DNA from: CALOBA01 sp942491465
GTDB lineage: Bacteria > Pseudomonadota > Gammaproteobacteria > Chromatiales > Chromatiaceae
Length of the DNA stretch: 64,000 nucleotides
Assembly (NCBI GenBank): GCA_942491465.1
Contig: CALOBA010000007.1
Location: 16,585 to 80,584, forward strand
Reading direction: 5' to 3'
A program made the position numbers and the translations under genes. The notes under the pieces are model-generated. The model was not told the origin of the DNA, searched no databases, and saw only the letters and a list, made by a program, of their open reading frames with translations. Positions 26,801 to 35,720 of the stretch are shown piece by piece; the first letter of the stretch is position 1, and every line of letters begins with the position of its first letter.

Positions 26801-27390
26801 AGGTCGTCGAGGCGGGCGAGGTTGTCGCGGGTGTGGCGGATACGGTTCTCGGTCTCGCGCCGACGCTCCTTGTACTTGGAGATGCCGGCGGCCTCCTCCA
26901 GGAACAGCCGCAGCTCTTCCGGGCGCGCCTCGATGAAGCGCGAGATCATGCCTTGCTCGATGATGGAGTAGCTGCGCGGACCCAGACCGGTGCCGAGGAA
27001 CAGGTCCTGGATGTCGCGCCGGCGACAGCGCGAGCCGTTGAGCAAGTAGACCGACTGGCCGTCGCGGGAGATCTGGCGCTTGACCGAGATCTGGTTGAAG
27101 CGGGCGTACTCGCCGCCGGCGCCGCCGTCGCTGTTGTCGAAGATCAGCTCGATGCCGGCCTGGCCCACGGGCTTGCGCGAGGTGCTGCCGTTGAAGATGA
27201 CGTCGGCCATGGACTGGCCGCGCAGCATCTTTGCCGAGGATTCGCCCATGACCCAGCGCACGGCGTCGATGACGTTCGACTTGCCGCAGCCGTTGGGGCC
27301 GACGATCCCGGCGAGGTTGCTCGGGAACGGCACCGTCGTCGGGTCGACGAAGGACTTGAACCCGGCCAGTTTGATCTTCTCCAGACGCAT
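23896..27390 (-). CDS. smc: Chromosome segregation ATPase SMC
   Basis: A 1164-residue condensin subunit. The N-terminal head has MRLEKIKLAGFKSF and Walker A GPNGCGKSN (residues 31-39). Two long coiled coils are rich in Glu, Arg, Ala and Leu. The hinge is around residues 510-650 (ARGLQDAERLLDLIDVDPGW). The C-terminal head has LSGGEKALTAVSLVFAIF and Walker B FCMLDEVDAPLDDANV. The start is the ATG at 27390, where family homology begins, rather than the in-frame codon 87 bases upstream. Unusually high GC makes the coiled coils very Ala/Arg-rich. SMC dimers with ScpA/ScpB organise and segregate the chromosome; scpA and scpB are not in the window. Confidence 0.95.
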   Translation of the reverse strand: MRLEKIKLAGFKSFVDPTTVPFPSNLAGIVGPNGCGKSNVIDAVRWVMGESSAKMLRGQSMADVIFNGSTSRKPVGQAGIELIFDNSDGGAGGEYARFNQISVKRQISRDGQSVYLLNGSRCRRRDIQDLFLGTGLGPRSYSIIEQGMISRFIEARPEELRLFLEEAAGISKYKERRRETENRIRHTRDNLARLDDLREEVAKQLQHLERQAATAEKYRTLKADERRLSAELTALRWRDLDQEIETRDRALAEAENRVEAERATQRRLEAEIEEHRDAYSEASEQFNAVQGRYYAVGSEITRLEQAIQFATENRNRQEAELGRVRREHEDAAALLQRDHERLAELDAALAADLPRLEEARERQDSAAEALAAAEDALDAWQAQWDAVQREAAAPTEQAQTERGRINALEQRMAQDDQRAARVDEEFGRLDTAELGERIERLGERSEGLDERIAAAADAQTRTTEQLRDLDEQRRALGARLDAARTELSTSRGRQASLEALQDAALEAGGDAVAAWIEARGLQDAERLLDLIDVDPGWQAAVESALGEALSAVCIDPDAFDAHGAAADCEGLTLLAAGDAAEPAAGLLAHVRCPWPLDALLAGFETAEDLPEALTRRAALGAERRIVCRDGRIIGRDWLRTPAGSEGLAGSLARADALKTLQAAIDELEGVIDTLADEHDAMAEQRTTLETERDQALDQVGRLSRERATLDAELGAARSRRKHLEERREGLTAEREELAERRDEATDEIETARERLHQALEAVDALAGKREGLERERERLRAAVAEARAGAGAGADEARRLELAVETRRASRDGITAALERAEDQLASLQERRDALLDALEETTEPVAEQRERLEEQLGLRLDVESALTEARDAMERLDAAVRAKEQQRQRTEQRVAEAVRGLDGQRMERQERLIRRQTQEEQLKADGQRPETVLADVAADADAETCAKALERVGNRIARLGNINLAAIDEFEEQSERMRYLDEQHGDISRSLETLETAIRKIDRETRARFKETFDRVNAGVQQLFPRMFGGGSAYLELTGDDLLETGVTIMARPPGKRNSSIHLLSGGEKALTAVSLVFAIFQLNPAPFCMLDEVDAPLDDANVGRFCELVRSMSEQIQFIFITHNKVTMEIADHLIGVTMHEPGCSRLVAVDVDEAARLAAAS

Positions 27391-27510
27391 GGCGGCACGA
27401 TACTGGACGGCCCTTGGGACCACAACCTCGCGGTTGCGCATGAAGGCGATGCCGGGCGTCGCGCGAGGGTGCCTCATCGCCTGGGCAGCTTCGAGTATCC
27501 TAGCGGCGAT

Positions 27511-27612
27511 CCCGATCCCGATCCCGATCCCGATCCCGATCCCGATCCCGATCCCGATCCCGATCCCGATCCCGATCCCGATCCCGATCCCGATCCCGAT
27601 CCCGATCCCGAT
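27511..27612. repeat. 17-copy perfect hexanucleotide tandem repeat (cccgat)
   Basis: cccgat repeats exactly 17 times without interruption, preceded by one imperfect unit (ggcgat). It fills the gap between the divergent smc and queF genes and ends 40 bases before the queF start, so copy-number change would alter spacing to either promoter. A degenerate relative lies at 46957-46998. Confidence 0.95.
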
Positions 27613-27651
27613 CTTGAACTTGTTCTTCCCTCATAACTGGAGACCCTCTGG

Positions 27652-28041
27652 ATGACGACCGCACCGAGTAAGCTGCTCGAGACCTTTCCGAACCCCCAGC
27701 CCGAGCGTGACTACAGCGTGCGTATTCGAGTGCCCGAGTTCACCTGTCTGTGCCCGAAGACCGGCCAGCCCGATTTCGCCGAGCTGACGCTGGAGTACGT
27801 CCCCGAGCAGCGCTGCGTGGAGCTGAAGTCGCTGAAGGGCTATGTCTGGTCCTATCGCGACGAGGGCCATTTTCACGAAAAGGTGACGAATCTGATGCTC
27901 AACGATCTGGTCGTCGCGGTGGCGCCGCGGTTCATGCGGTTGACCGCGGAGTTCAACGTCCGCGGCGGCATCTATACGACGGTGGTCGTCGAGCACCGGG
28001 CCGAGGATTGGCAGGCGCCGGCGCCGGTGCAGCTACCCTGA
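27652..28041 (+). CDS. queF: NADPH-dependent preQ0 reductase QueF (short type)
   Basis: A 129-residue tunnelling-fold enzyme that reduces 7-cyano-7-deazaguanine to 7-aminomethyl-7-deazaguanine in queuosine tRNA modification. The catalytic cysteine is in FTCLCPKTGQPDFA (Cys about 34, with Asp 41). The QueF family motif reads ELKSLKGYVWSYRDEGHFHE, and the substrate glutamate lies in the following conserved region. Length fits the type I (Bacillus-like) enzyme rather than the double-domain E. coli type. Start ATG at 27652 has GGAG ten bases upstream. The hexamer repeat lies immediately before it. The next gene starts 13 bases later on the same strand. Confidence 0.93.
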   Translation: MTTAPSKLLETFPNPQPERDYSVRIRVPEFTCLCPKTGQPDFAELTLEYVPEQRCVELKSLKGYVWSYRDEGHFHEKVTNLMLNDLVVAVAPRFMRLTAEFNVRGGIYTTVVVEHRAEDWQAPAPVQLP

Positions 28042-28054
28042 GCCGGTCGGTTCG

Positions 28055-29338
28055 ATGACCACGGGCTGCACGGTCGGTGTCGATGTCGGCACCTCGGGCT
28101 GTCGGGCGGTGGCCGTTACGGCGAGCGGCGAGCCGATCGCCGAGGCGGTGGCGCCGTTGCCGGCGCCGTTGCGGCTGGCGAACGGGGGTGTCGAACAGGA
28201 CCCGCAGCTATGGTGGCAGGGGCTGCTGGAGGTGCTGCGCCGGCTCGGTGGGCAACTGGACGACCGCCCGGTGCAGGCGCTCGGTCTGGACGGGACGTCG
28301 GCGACCTTGCTGTTGTGCCGACCCGACGGCATGCCGCTGGGACCGGCGATGATGTACAACGACTGCCGGGCGCGGCTGCAGGCGCAGCAGATCGCGGCGG
28401 TGGCGCCGGCCGACTCGCCGGCCCGCGGGGCCAGCTCCGCGCTGGCGAAGCTGATGTTCCTGCGCGAGCGCTACCGACCGCACGCGCCGGTCCTGGCCCT
28501 GCATCAGGCCGATTGGCTCACTGGCCGGTTGCTCGGACGACAGGGGACGAGCGACTGGAACAATGGCCTGAAGCTTGGCTTCGAGCCGGCGCAGGAGACC
28601 TGGCCGGCCTGGCTGGAGCGATTGGCGCTGGCCCCGATTGCGCTGCCGCGCTGCCATCGCCCGGGCGAGGTGCTCGGCCAAATGGCCGAGTCGGTGTGCG
28701 CACGGATCGGATGGGCGCCGGGTGTGGTGGTCTGTGCCGGGACCACCGACAGCACCGCGGCGGTGCTTGCAACCGGCGCTGCCCAAGCCGGCGATGCGAT
28801 TACCGCACTGGGCAGCACGCTGGTGCTGAAGATCGTCTCCGATCGTCCCGTCAGCGCGCCGGATTACGGCGTCTACAGTCACCGCATCGGTCGCCGATGG
28901 CTGGTCGGCGGGGCCTCGAACGCCGGCGGGGCGGTGCTGCGGCAGTTCTTCGACGACCGGCAGATCCGCATGCTCAGTGCCGGGATCGATCCGTCGATGC
29001 CGTCCGGCCTGGACTACTATCCGTTGCCGGGCCCGGGTGAGCGATTTCCACGGAATGATCCCGCGCTGCAGCCCCGGCTGTCGCCGCGCCCGGCCGATGA
29101 TCGGCGCTTTCTCCACGGGCTGCTTGAGGGGATCGGCCGCATCGAGGCCGCCGGTTATCGACGTCTGGCCGAGCTCGGCGCACCGCCGCCGCGGCGTGTA
29201 TTGACTATCGGCGGCGGCGCCGAAAACCCGGTCTGGACGTCGCTGCGTCGGCGGTTGCTCGGGATTGCGGTGCAGCCCGCCCGGCACCAGCAGGCGGCCT
29301 ACGGTGCCGCGCTGCTGGCGTTGGGGCGCGGGCTTTAG
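28055..29338 (+). CDS. FGGY-family carbohydrate kinase (ribulo/xylulokinase-like)
   Basis: A 427-residue sugar kinase with both FGGY domains. The N-terminal phosphate-binding loop is VGVDVGTSGCRAVAV, the hinge/substrate region is GLDGTSATLLLC and MMYNDCRA, and the C-terminal domain has VCAGTTDSTAAVLATGA, ALGSTLVLK and TIGGGAENPVWTSLRRRLLGI. It resembles the short D-ribulose/xylulose-type kinases of cyanobacteria and purple bacteria. The catalytic Asp is expected in LHQADWLTGRL. Its stop overlaps the convergent stop of the PrsT gene by four bases (29335-29338). The substrate is inferred only from family. Confidence 0.8.
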   Translation: MTTGCTVGVDVGTSGCRAVAVTASGEPIAEAVAPLPAPLRLANGGVEQDPQLWWQGLLEVLRRLGGQLDDRPVQALGLDGTSATLLLCRPDGMPLGPAMMYNDCRARLQAQQIAAVAPADSPARGASSALAKLMFLRERYRPHAPVLALHQADWLTGRLLGRQGTSDWNNGLKLGFEPAQETWPAWLERLALAPIALPRCHRPGEVLGQMAESVCARIGWAPGVVVCAGTTDSTAAVLATGAAQAGDAITALGSTLVLKIVSDRPVSAPDYGVYSHRIGRRWLVGGASNAGGAVLRQFFDDRQIRMLSAGIDPSMPSGLDYYPLPGPGERFPRNDPALQPRLSPRPADDRRFLHGLLEGIGRIEAAGYRRLAELGAPPPRRVLTIGGGAENPVWTSLRRRLLGIAVQPARHQQAAYGAALLALGRGL

Positions 29339-32142
29339 CCGGCGGGGGCGTTTGCGCCGGCGTCGTCTTTCAGAATGCCCTCGAGCAGCGCCTTTGCCTG
29401 TGGGGCCTGCTCGGCGTTCGGGTGCTCGCGCAGCAACCGCCGCAGGATGGTGACCGCCTCCTCGGATCGGTCGACGGCATCGAGCGCGACCGCAACGTGG
29501 TAGGCGATCTCGGTTTGGGTCGGGAATGCCAGGTGGGCCTGCTGCAGGATGCTCAAGCCTTCGCTGCGCTGGCCGCTGTTGAATAAGATCCAGCCGTAGG
29601 TGTCCGCGACCTCGGGACGGTTCGGGGCTTGGTCGTAGGCCTCGCGCGCGAGATCGAGGGCGCGTGCATCGCCGCGCTCCTGAAGCATCCAGGCCATGTT
29701 GTTGAGCACGACGAGGTTGCGCACACCCGCGTCGTACAGCGACGTGTAAAGCTCCAGGGCTGCGTCGTCCTCGCCGTTGCTTTGCAGCAGCATCGCCAGC
29801 ATGGACGCGGAGGCCTGGTCGTCGGCGTTGTCGTCGAGCCAGTCCTTGAGGACGCCAATGGCGGGGTCGATCTCGTCGTTGCCGAGCAGTGCCTCGGTCA
29901 GGTCGCGGACGGTCTGGGAGCCTGGCGCTAGGTCCAGTGCCTTGCGCAGCGGCGCGACGGCGGCGGCCGGATTGCGTGCCGCTTTCTGAATGGCGGCCTC
30001 CATGCGAAAGCCCAGCGCCTGGTCCGGGTACTCCTCCTGGAGTTCGCGGGCGATCTGGACCGCCTCGTCGATGTCGCCGTCGTCCGCCAACACCGAGGCC
30101 AAGGCGATCTTCACTTGCGCAGCGTCGGGGCGCACCGATAGGGCGCGGCGAAACGCCGCTGCCGCACCGGCCAAGTCGGAGTCCTTCCAAAGTGCGCCGC
30201 CGCGCAAGTAGTGCAGCTCGGCGTTATCGGGGCGCAGTTCCACCAGACGGTCGAACGTGCGGATGGCGTTGGTCGTCTCACCGGCCAGCGTTGCCGCCCG
30301 CGCATACTGCTCCAGCGCCGCCGCGTTGTCGGGAAAACGGTTTGCGAGATCACTGGCAACGGCCAGGGCCTTGAGATGGTCTTGTTGCCTTATATAGAGA
30401 CGCGACAGGAGCAGGCCGGCCTGTATGGCGTTAGGGTTGGCATCTTGGGCCTTCACCAGCCATTCCTCTATCTCGTCAACCGCTCCGCGTCGCTCGGCCA
30501 GTGCCGCCATGGCGAGCAGCGCGGCTAGATTCTCCGGTTTGCGGGCCAGGATCTGTTGGTAAAGTTCCGCCGCCTTGTCGTCGTTTTCCTGCGCGACCTC
30601 GATGCGGGCGAGATTGATGTTCGCCGTGGTGAACTCCGGGTCTATCTGGAGGGCCTTCTGAAAGCGCTCTCGGGCCGCCGGCATGTCGCCCTTGGACATC
30701 AGCGCGAGGCCGGTGAGGTTGTAAGGGATGGGACTGTCGGGTCGCCGCTGCTCGAGGGCTTGGCTGGCATCGACGGCTTGATCGTACTTCTCCTCCTTGA
30801 TCAGTGTCAGCACCAGCAGGATGTCGGCCTGGAGGACGTCTTGGCCGAGGTCGACGGCCGAGTCGAGTTCGGTGATGGCCTCGTCCATCTTGCCGTCGGC
30901 GATCAACGTCAGGGCGAGCTGGGTGCGCAGCGCGGCGACGTCGGGGGCGGCCTCGACCGCCTTCGACAGCCAGATTTGGCCTTTCTCGGCTTCGCCGTTG
31001 AGGAGGTAGGCGCTGCCGAGCAGCGCCATCAGCTGGGCGTCCCCCTCTTGTTCTACCGCCGGCAGCAGGATCTTGATTGCGCGTTGGGGCTCGCGCAGCT
31101 TCAATCGGGTGGCCGCCAAGACCTTGCGCGCCTGGAGGTTGTTCGGCAGTGCCTGCAGCACGTTGCTGAGATATTCATCGGCGATCTGCAGTTCGTTCTT
31201 GGCGTAGCTGATCACGCCCATCAACAACTGGCTCTGAATGTGGCCGGGCTGTGCCGAGAGCACCTGCTGCAACAGCTCGGCAGCCTTGTCCCAGTCCCGA
31301 TCGTAGAAGCTGATGACGCCGCGCAGATAGCGGGCAATGACGATGTCCGAGTTGATGGCATCGACCTGATCGAGATCCTTGGCGGCGGCCTCGAAGTCCT
31401 GCTGTCTGACGGCGATGGTGGCGCGAGAGATGAGGGCGCGCAGATTGTTCGGCTCGATCTCCAGCACCTTGGTCAAGGTGGCCGCCGCCTCGGCGTTGGC
31501 CTGCTGTCGGTTGTAGATCTCCGCGCGCAGCAGCAACGGGCCGACCTCATCGGGGGTCTGGGCAAGCAATGCGTCGGCTGCATTTGCAGCTGCCTCCAGG
31601 TCGCCCGCGAGCAGCGACAGTTGGGCGAGCCCGACGCCGGCCATGCGATCCGTCGGATCGAGTTCGACGGCCCTGGCGAACTCGGCTCTGGCCTCGTCGG
31701 GCTGCTCCAGGCCCAGGTGTGCCCGACCGCGCAGACCGTGGGCCCTGCCATGCTCTTGCGCGGGCAGCTCGGCGATGGGGAGCAGCTCGAAGACCTCGTC
31801 GAACTTGGCCTGCTGGAGTAGCGACTCGGCCAAATCCAGCCGCCACTGCGATGGATCGGCGCCGAGCTCGGCGGCGCGGCGCAGCTCCTTCTCGGCACCG
31901 GCACCTTCGCCGAGTTCGAGTTGGGTCCTTCCCAGCAGGAGTCGAGCTTCCAGCACGCCCGGGTCCTGCTGCAGCAGGTTCTTCAGCGTGATCATCGCGG
32001 AGCGCAGCTCACCCTGGTCGAATTGCGCATTGGCCTCGGCCAGCGCCGAGTCGGTATCGGCACGCCCCGGCAACGACAGCAGCGCCAACGAAAGGGCCAG
32101 GGTGAGGACGGTGCTTTGCAGCGGTGTTGAAATCGGTCTCAT
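29335..32142 (-). CDS. prsT: PEP-CTERM system TPR-repeat protein PrsT
   Basis: A 935-residue protein with a signal peptide (TVLTLALSLALLSLPGRA) and a very long array of tetratricopeptide repeats covering nearly the whole mature chain. Examples include AEANAQFDQGELRSAMITLKNLLQQDPG and ALMSKGDMPAARERFQKALQIDPEF. Size, leader and location fit PrsT, the TPR protein that accompanies PrsK/PrsR in exosortase A (XrtA)/EPS loci and is thought to work in polysaccharide assembly or export in the periplasm. It starts 68 bases after the PrsR stop on the same strand, so a prsK-prsR-prsT run is likely. No lipobox was identified. Confidence 0.88.
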   Translation of the reverse strand: MRPISTPLQSTVLTLALSLALLSLPGRADTDSALAEANAQFDQGELRSAMITLKNLLQQDPGVLEARLLLGRTQLELGEGAGAEKELRRAAELGADPSQWRLDLAESLLQQAKFDEVFELLPIAELPAQEHGRAHGLRGRAHLGLEQPDEARAEFARAVELDPTDRMAGVGLAQLSLLAGDLEAAANAADALLAQTPDEVGPLLLRAEIYNRQQANAEAAATLTKVLEIEPNNLRALISRATIAVRQQDFEAAAKDLDQVDAINSDIVIARYLRGVISFYDRDWDKAAELLQQVLSAQPGHIQSQLLMGVISYAKNELQIADEYLSNVLQALPNNLQARKVLAATRLKLREPQRAIKILLPAVEQEGDAQLMALLGSAYLLNGEAEKGQIWLSKAVEAAPDVAALRTQLALTLIADGKMDEAITELDSAVDLGQDVLQADILLVLTLIKEEKYDQAVDASQALEQRRPDSPIPYNLTGLALMSKGDMPAARERFQKALQIDPEFTTANINLARIEVAQENDDKAAELYQQILARKPENLAALLAMAALAERRGAVDEIEEWLVKAQDANPNAIQAGLLLSRLYIRQQDHLKALAVASDLANRFPDNAAALEQYARAATLAGETTNAIRTFDRLVELRPDNAELHYLRGGALWKDSDLAGAAAAFRRALSVRPDAAQVKIALASVLADDGDIDEAVQIARELQEEYPDQALGFRMEAAIQKAARNPAAAVAPLRKALDLAPGSQTVRDLTEALLGNDEIDPAIGVLKDWLDDNADDQASASMLAMLLQSNGEDDAALELYTSLYDAGVRNLVVLNNMAWMLQERGDARALDLAREAYDQAPNRPEVADTYGWILFNSGQRSEGLSILQQAHLAFPTQTEIAYHVAVALDAVDRSEEAVTILRRLLREHPNAEQAPQAKALLEGILKDDAGANAPAG

Positions 32143-32209
32143 GATGTCTCCGATGAGCGCGGTGGATGGGGCTTAAGGGGTCAGATTCCCGGTCGCCGGG
32201 CGCGGAGGC

Positions 32210-33583
32210 CTAGCGACTGGAGATATCGTACTTCTTCAACAGGTTGTAGAGCGTCGGTCGGGTGATGCCGAGCAGCTCGGCCGTGCGCGAGATGTTGTCG
32301 CCGGAGAAATGGAACGCGCGCTTGATTGCGCGCCGCTCCGCTTGCTCGCGAATCTCGCGCAGGTCGAACGGCTCGGACTCGACCACGGCGTCGGCCAGCT
32401 CCAGATCTTCGGCGGTGATCTTGGGGCCGTCGCTCATGATGACGGCTCGCTTGATCCGGTTCTCCAGTTCGCGCACGTTGCCGGGCCAGCTATAGCTCTC
32501 TATGACGGTCAATGCGTGCTTGGTGAAATCTCTGACGGGACGTTTGTGCTGATGGGCGAAGCGGTGCAGGAAGGCGCGGGCGAGGACAACGGCATCGCCC
32601 TCGCGCTCGCGCAGTGGCGGGACTGCGATGGTCGCCTCGTTGATCCGATAGTAGAGATCTTCGCGGAAGTGGCCCTTTTCGATCAGATACGGGAGGTTCT
32701 GGTGCGTGGCGCAGACGACGCGCACGTCGACCGGTATCCCGCGGCGGCTGCCGATGCGGTCGATGATGCGTTCCTGCAGAAATCGCAGCAGCTTCGCCTG
32801 CAGGGCAATCGGCAGATCGCCGATCTCGTCGAGAAAAAGGATACCGCCGTCGGCAACCTCGAACTTGCCGCGGGTCGTTCGCAGGGCGCCGGTGAAGGCG
32901 CCCTTTTCGTAGCCGAACAGCTCACTTTCCAGCAGGTTCTCGGGAATCGCCGCGCAGTTGATGGCCACCAGCGGCTTGTTGGCGCGATCGCTGAGTGCAT
33001 GCAGGATGCGCAGCAGCACCTCTTTGCCGGTGCCGCTCTCGCCGAGGATCAGGGTGGTGACATCCGTCGGTCCGAGCTTCTCGACCGTGCGGCAGACCTT
33101 TGCCATCTCCGGGCTGACGGCGACCAGCTCGCTGAACGGCGAGCCGCCTTGTTGCGTGCTGAGCCTGCGATTCTCTTCCTCGAGCCGGGCCAGGCGCGCG
33201 GCACGCTCGACGGCCAGGCGCAAGGTATCGGGGTCGATCGGCTTTTCGTAGAAGTCGTAGGCGCCGAGCCCGATGGCGCGGACCGCGTTGCTGCGGTCGT
33301 CGTGCCCGGTGACGACAATGACCTTGGTTTCCGGGGCGAAGGTGAGGATCTCGGTCAGCGCCTGGAAGCCTTCGCTGGTTCCACCCGGGTCGGGGGGGAG
33401 GCCCAGATCCAATGTGACGACTGTCGGTGCGGAGCGGCGCACGGTTGCAAGGGCGTCGATGCGGTTGTCCGCGGTCAGGACTTCGAAGTCATCGAAGGTC
33501 CACTTCAGCTGCCGCAGCAGCCCTTCATCGTCCTCGACCACGAGGAGCTGTGTCGGCCGGTCGTCGCTGCGACGATTATCCAA
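32210..33583 (-). CDS. prsR: Sigma-54-dependent response regulator PrsR
   Basis: A 457-residue regulator. The receiver (QLLVVEDDEGLLRQLKW, phospho-Asp in VVTLDLGLP) precedes a sigma-54 AAA+ domain with GESGTGKE, GAFTGA and GGILFLDEIGDLP. It ends in a Fis-type helix-turn-helix (SRTAELLGITRPTLYNLLKKY). Homology begins at LDNRRSDDRPTQ; the only suitable start there is the TTG at 33583, which overlaps the prsK stop by eight bases, so the frame open to 33940 is not used. Members activate PEP-CTERM and EPS genes from sigma-54 promoters. No convincing -24/-12 site was found in the 37116-37430 gap. Confidence 0.85.
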   Translation of the reverse strand: MDNRRSDDRPTQLLVVEDDEGLLRQLKWTFDDFEVLTADNRIDALATVRRSAPTVVTLDLGLPPDPGGTSEGFQALTEILTFAPETKVIVVTGHDDRSNAVRAIGLGAYDFYEKPIDPDTLRLAVERAARLARLEEENRRLSTQQGGSPFSELVAVSPEMAKVCRTVEKLGPTDVTTLILGESGTGKEVLLRILHALSDRANKPLVAINCAAIPENLLESELFGYEKGAFTGALRTTRGKFEVADGGILFLDEIGDLPIALQAKLLRFLQERIIDRIGSRRGIPVDVRVVCATHQNLPYLIEKGHFREDLYYRINEATIAVPPLREREGDAVVLARAFLHRFAHQHKRPVRDFTKHALTVIESYSWPGNVRELENRIKRAVIMSDGPKITAEDLELADAVVESEPFDLREIREQAERRAIKRAFHFSGDNISRTAELLGITRPTLYNLLKKYDISSR

Positions 33584-35705
33584 GGGCGTACCTGATCGAT
33601 GTTGTTGAACTCGGGGCCGCTGCCGGCGAAGGCGGTAGCTGGATTCGGAATCGGGTGCCGTGCCCCGGGCTGCTTTCCACGTCCACATGCCCGCCGAGGG
33701 AGTGCACAAGCTCGCGGCATTCGTACGCACCGATGCCCATACCGGCAAGCCCTTTGGTTGAGTCGAACGGCCGGAACAGACGCTCGCGGACGAAGTCGGC
33801 GTCCATGCCGCAACCGTTGTCTTTGATCTCGATCCGCGCCATGGATTCCCGCCGGTAAAGCCGCAGCTCGACCCGTGGAGAGGCGCTTCCCGCCGTCGCT
33901 TCCTGAGCGTTCTGAACCACGTTGGCGATGACGGCAGCAAGCCGGTCGCGGTCGGCGTCGATCATCGGCGCAAAGCCGGGTTCCAGCTCAAGCTCCGGGG
34001 CCGGGGCTCGGCAGCGCTGTTGCTCGACCACCGCGTTGAGCAGCGACCTCAGGTCGAGGGGCTCCTTGTGCTGCGACGCAGCCGGCGCGCGCAGTTGTAC
34101 CAGCAGGCGCGTCATTCGCTCAACGGCGTTGCCGATGGTCTGCATCGCATCCGCGATGAACTCCGGGTTGTGGCCGTGGCGCTCCGCATTGCGTGTGATC
34201 AACGAGAGCTGGGCCACCAGGTTCTTGAGGTCATGCACGACAAATGCGGAAAGTCGGTTGAAGCCGGCGAACTGCTGTGCCTCGGCCAACGCCTTGGCCG
34301 CTCGGTCCAGCGCGAGATAGCTCGCTGCCTGGCGGGCGGCAGTGCGCAGCAACTCGGTGTTCTCCCAGCCCAAGGCTTGCGGCACGCGCGGGCGGGCGAG
34401 CAGCGTAAAGCCGATGAGCTTGTCGTCGTGGATAAGGGCCACCCAGAGCCAGAATATGTCGTTCTCGCCGATCCACTGCGGCAGTTCCCGTGTAGACCCC
34501 GGCTGCGATCTGTCGGCGTCATGGACGTCTTCGACCTCCGGGAGCGCTTCGAGTGCCGCATCCGTGGAACTCGGCGCCCAATGCCGGTCGACCTGCGAGA
34601 TCGGCAGGTTCCAGCAGCTGGCGAAGCGGTAGACGCCGTCGTCATCGCGGAGCCAGATTGCGCCGCCGGGGCTCTCGACCAGCTTGCCGAGCGCATAGAC
34701 GACGCGTTCGGGCAGTGATGCCTGCAGCGCCTTACCGGACAGGACCTCGATGAGATGGAGCCATTCCTCGCGGTAGTCGTAGCGGTAGCTGAAGAAGTGT
34801 TTGCTGACGAACAGCTTCAGACGTGAGCGCAGCTGGCCCGAGAACAGCAGCACGATCAGCATCAGTCCGGCGCCGAAGAGGAACATCGGTTGGAAGACAC
34901 GGCCCCATTCGCCGCCGTAGAAGCGGATGTAGTAGCCCGCGGACGCCATGACGACCAGATAGATGCCGGTGGCCAGCAGCGCCGTGCTGTGGAAGACGAC
35001 GGCGCGGGAGACGGACAGATCGAACGACCAGTGCGGGTTGCGGGCGACGGCGATGGCGATTGCCGGGACGGCAATGGCGTTGACCGCCCCGCGCGCCAGC
35101 CAAATATCGTGATCGAGGCGCTGGAACAGCACCGCATCGGCGAAGAAGAAGAAGTCGAACGCGAACAGCGAGCCGACGCCGATGCAGAGATACTTGATTC
35201 CCCATCGATGCTGCTGCGGCGTGTTGCGATAGACCTGCTCGATCAGTATCAGCCCGAGGATCGCAAGCAAGAGCTGGACGACAAGGCGCAGGGCCCCCGC
35301 ATTGCTCGCCAGTGCGGGGCTGACGAGGCTCAGCCAGTTCTCCCACGGGAGCATGGACAGGCCGGCGGTGGCGATGACGACGGCTTGCGTCGCCGACAGC
35401 AACGCGGCCTTTTGGCCCGTGCCGGCAAGCGACCGCAGCACCCGCAGCAGAAACAGCAGCCAGCTGAGGTTGCGGAGCATCTCCAGCCCCCGGATGACTT
35501 CGACCGGGAGACTGTGCCAGGCCGACTGGATCGCCAGGCAGCCGGCCCAGATGGCGCTGGAGAGGATCGCCGCCAGCAGCAGGCCCCCCAGCATGCGCCC
35601 GCGCCACGTGGTCGACATCAGAACGCCGAGCAACAGCATCAGCACCGCCGCGGCGGTATACCCGAGGCTCCCGATAAGCTCGAGCGGCAAGGTTGGTGCA
35701 GTCAT
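33576..35705 (-). CDS. prsK: PEP-CTERM system histidine kinase PrsK
   Basis: A 709-residue sensor kinase. About nine hydrophobic segments occupy residues 10-310 (for example AAAVLMLLLGVLMS, WLLFLLRVLRSL, GVGSLFAFDFFFFA), matching the multi-pass sensor region of PrsK. A GAF-like domain follows (residues about 345-480). The phospho-accepting His is in FVVHDLKNLVAQ and the ATPase in ANVVQNAQEA, DNGCGMD and GMGIGAYECRELVHSLGG. It feeds PrsR, whose start codon overlaps its stop. The 15-base gap from the upstream sugar transferase gene suggests one transcript through the whole cluster. Confidence 0.9.
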   Translation of the reverse strand: MTAPTLPLELIGSLGYTAAAVLMLLLGVLMSTTWRGRMLGGLLLAAILSSAIWAGCLAIQSAWHSLPVEVIRGLEMLRNLSWLLFLLRVLRSLAGTGQKAALLSATQAVVIATAGLSMLPWENWLSLVSPALASNAGALRLVVQLLLAILGLILIEQVYRNTPQQHRWGIKYLCIGVGSLFAFDFFFFADAVLFQRLDHDIWLARGAVNAIAVPAIAIAVARNPHWSFDLSVSRAVVFHSTALLATGIYLVVMASAGYYIRFYGGEWGRVFQPMFLFGAGLMLIVLLFSGQLRSRLKLFVSKHFFSYRYDYREEWLHLIEVLSGKALQASLPERVVYALGKLVESPGGAIWLRDDDGVYRFASCWNLPISQVDRHWAPSSTDAALEALPEVEDVHDADRSQPGSTRELPQWIGENDIFWLWVALIHDDKLIGFTLLARPRVPQALGWENTELLRTAARQAASYLALDRAAKALAEAQQFAGFNRLSAFVVHDLKNLVAQLSLITRNAERHGHNPEFIADAMQTIGNAVERMTRLLVQLRAPAASQHKEPLDLRSLLNAVVEQQRCRAPAPELELEPGFAPMIDADRDRLAAVIANVVQNAQEATAGSASPRVELRLYRRESMARIEIKDNGCGMDADFVRERLFRPFDSTKGLAGMGIGAYECRELVHSLGGHVDVESSPGHGTRFRIQLPPSPAAAPSSTTSIRYALG

Positions 35706-35720
35706 AATCGATCGGGTTGT

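Noticed and set aside
27511..27612. Iterons of a replication origin
   Set aside because: Six-base perfect units, no DnaA box or AT-rich region and no rep gene.
23965..27636. A 1223-residue open frame on the plus strand opposite smc
   Set aside because: It is the antisense of an unmistakable SMC gene with Walker A, LSGGE and Walker B motifs. High GC and Ala/Arg-rich coiled-coil codons leave the opposite strand without stops; its product is low-complexity Gly/Leu/Gln.
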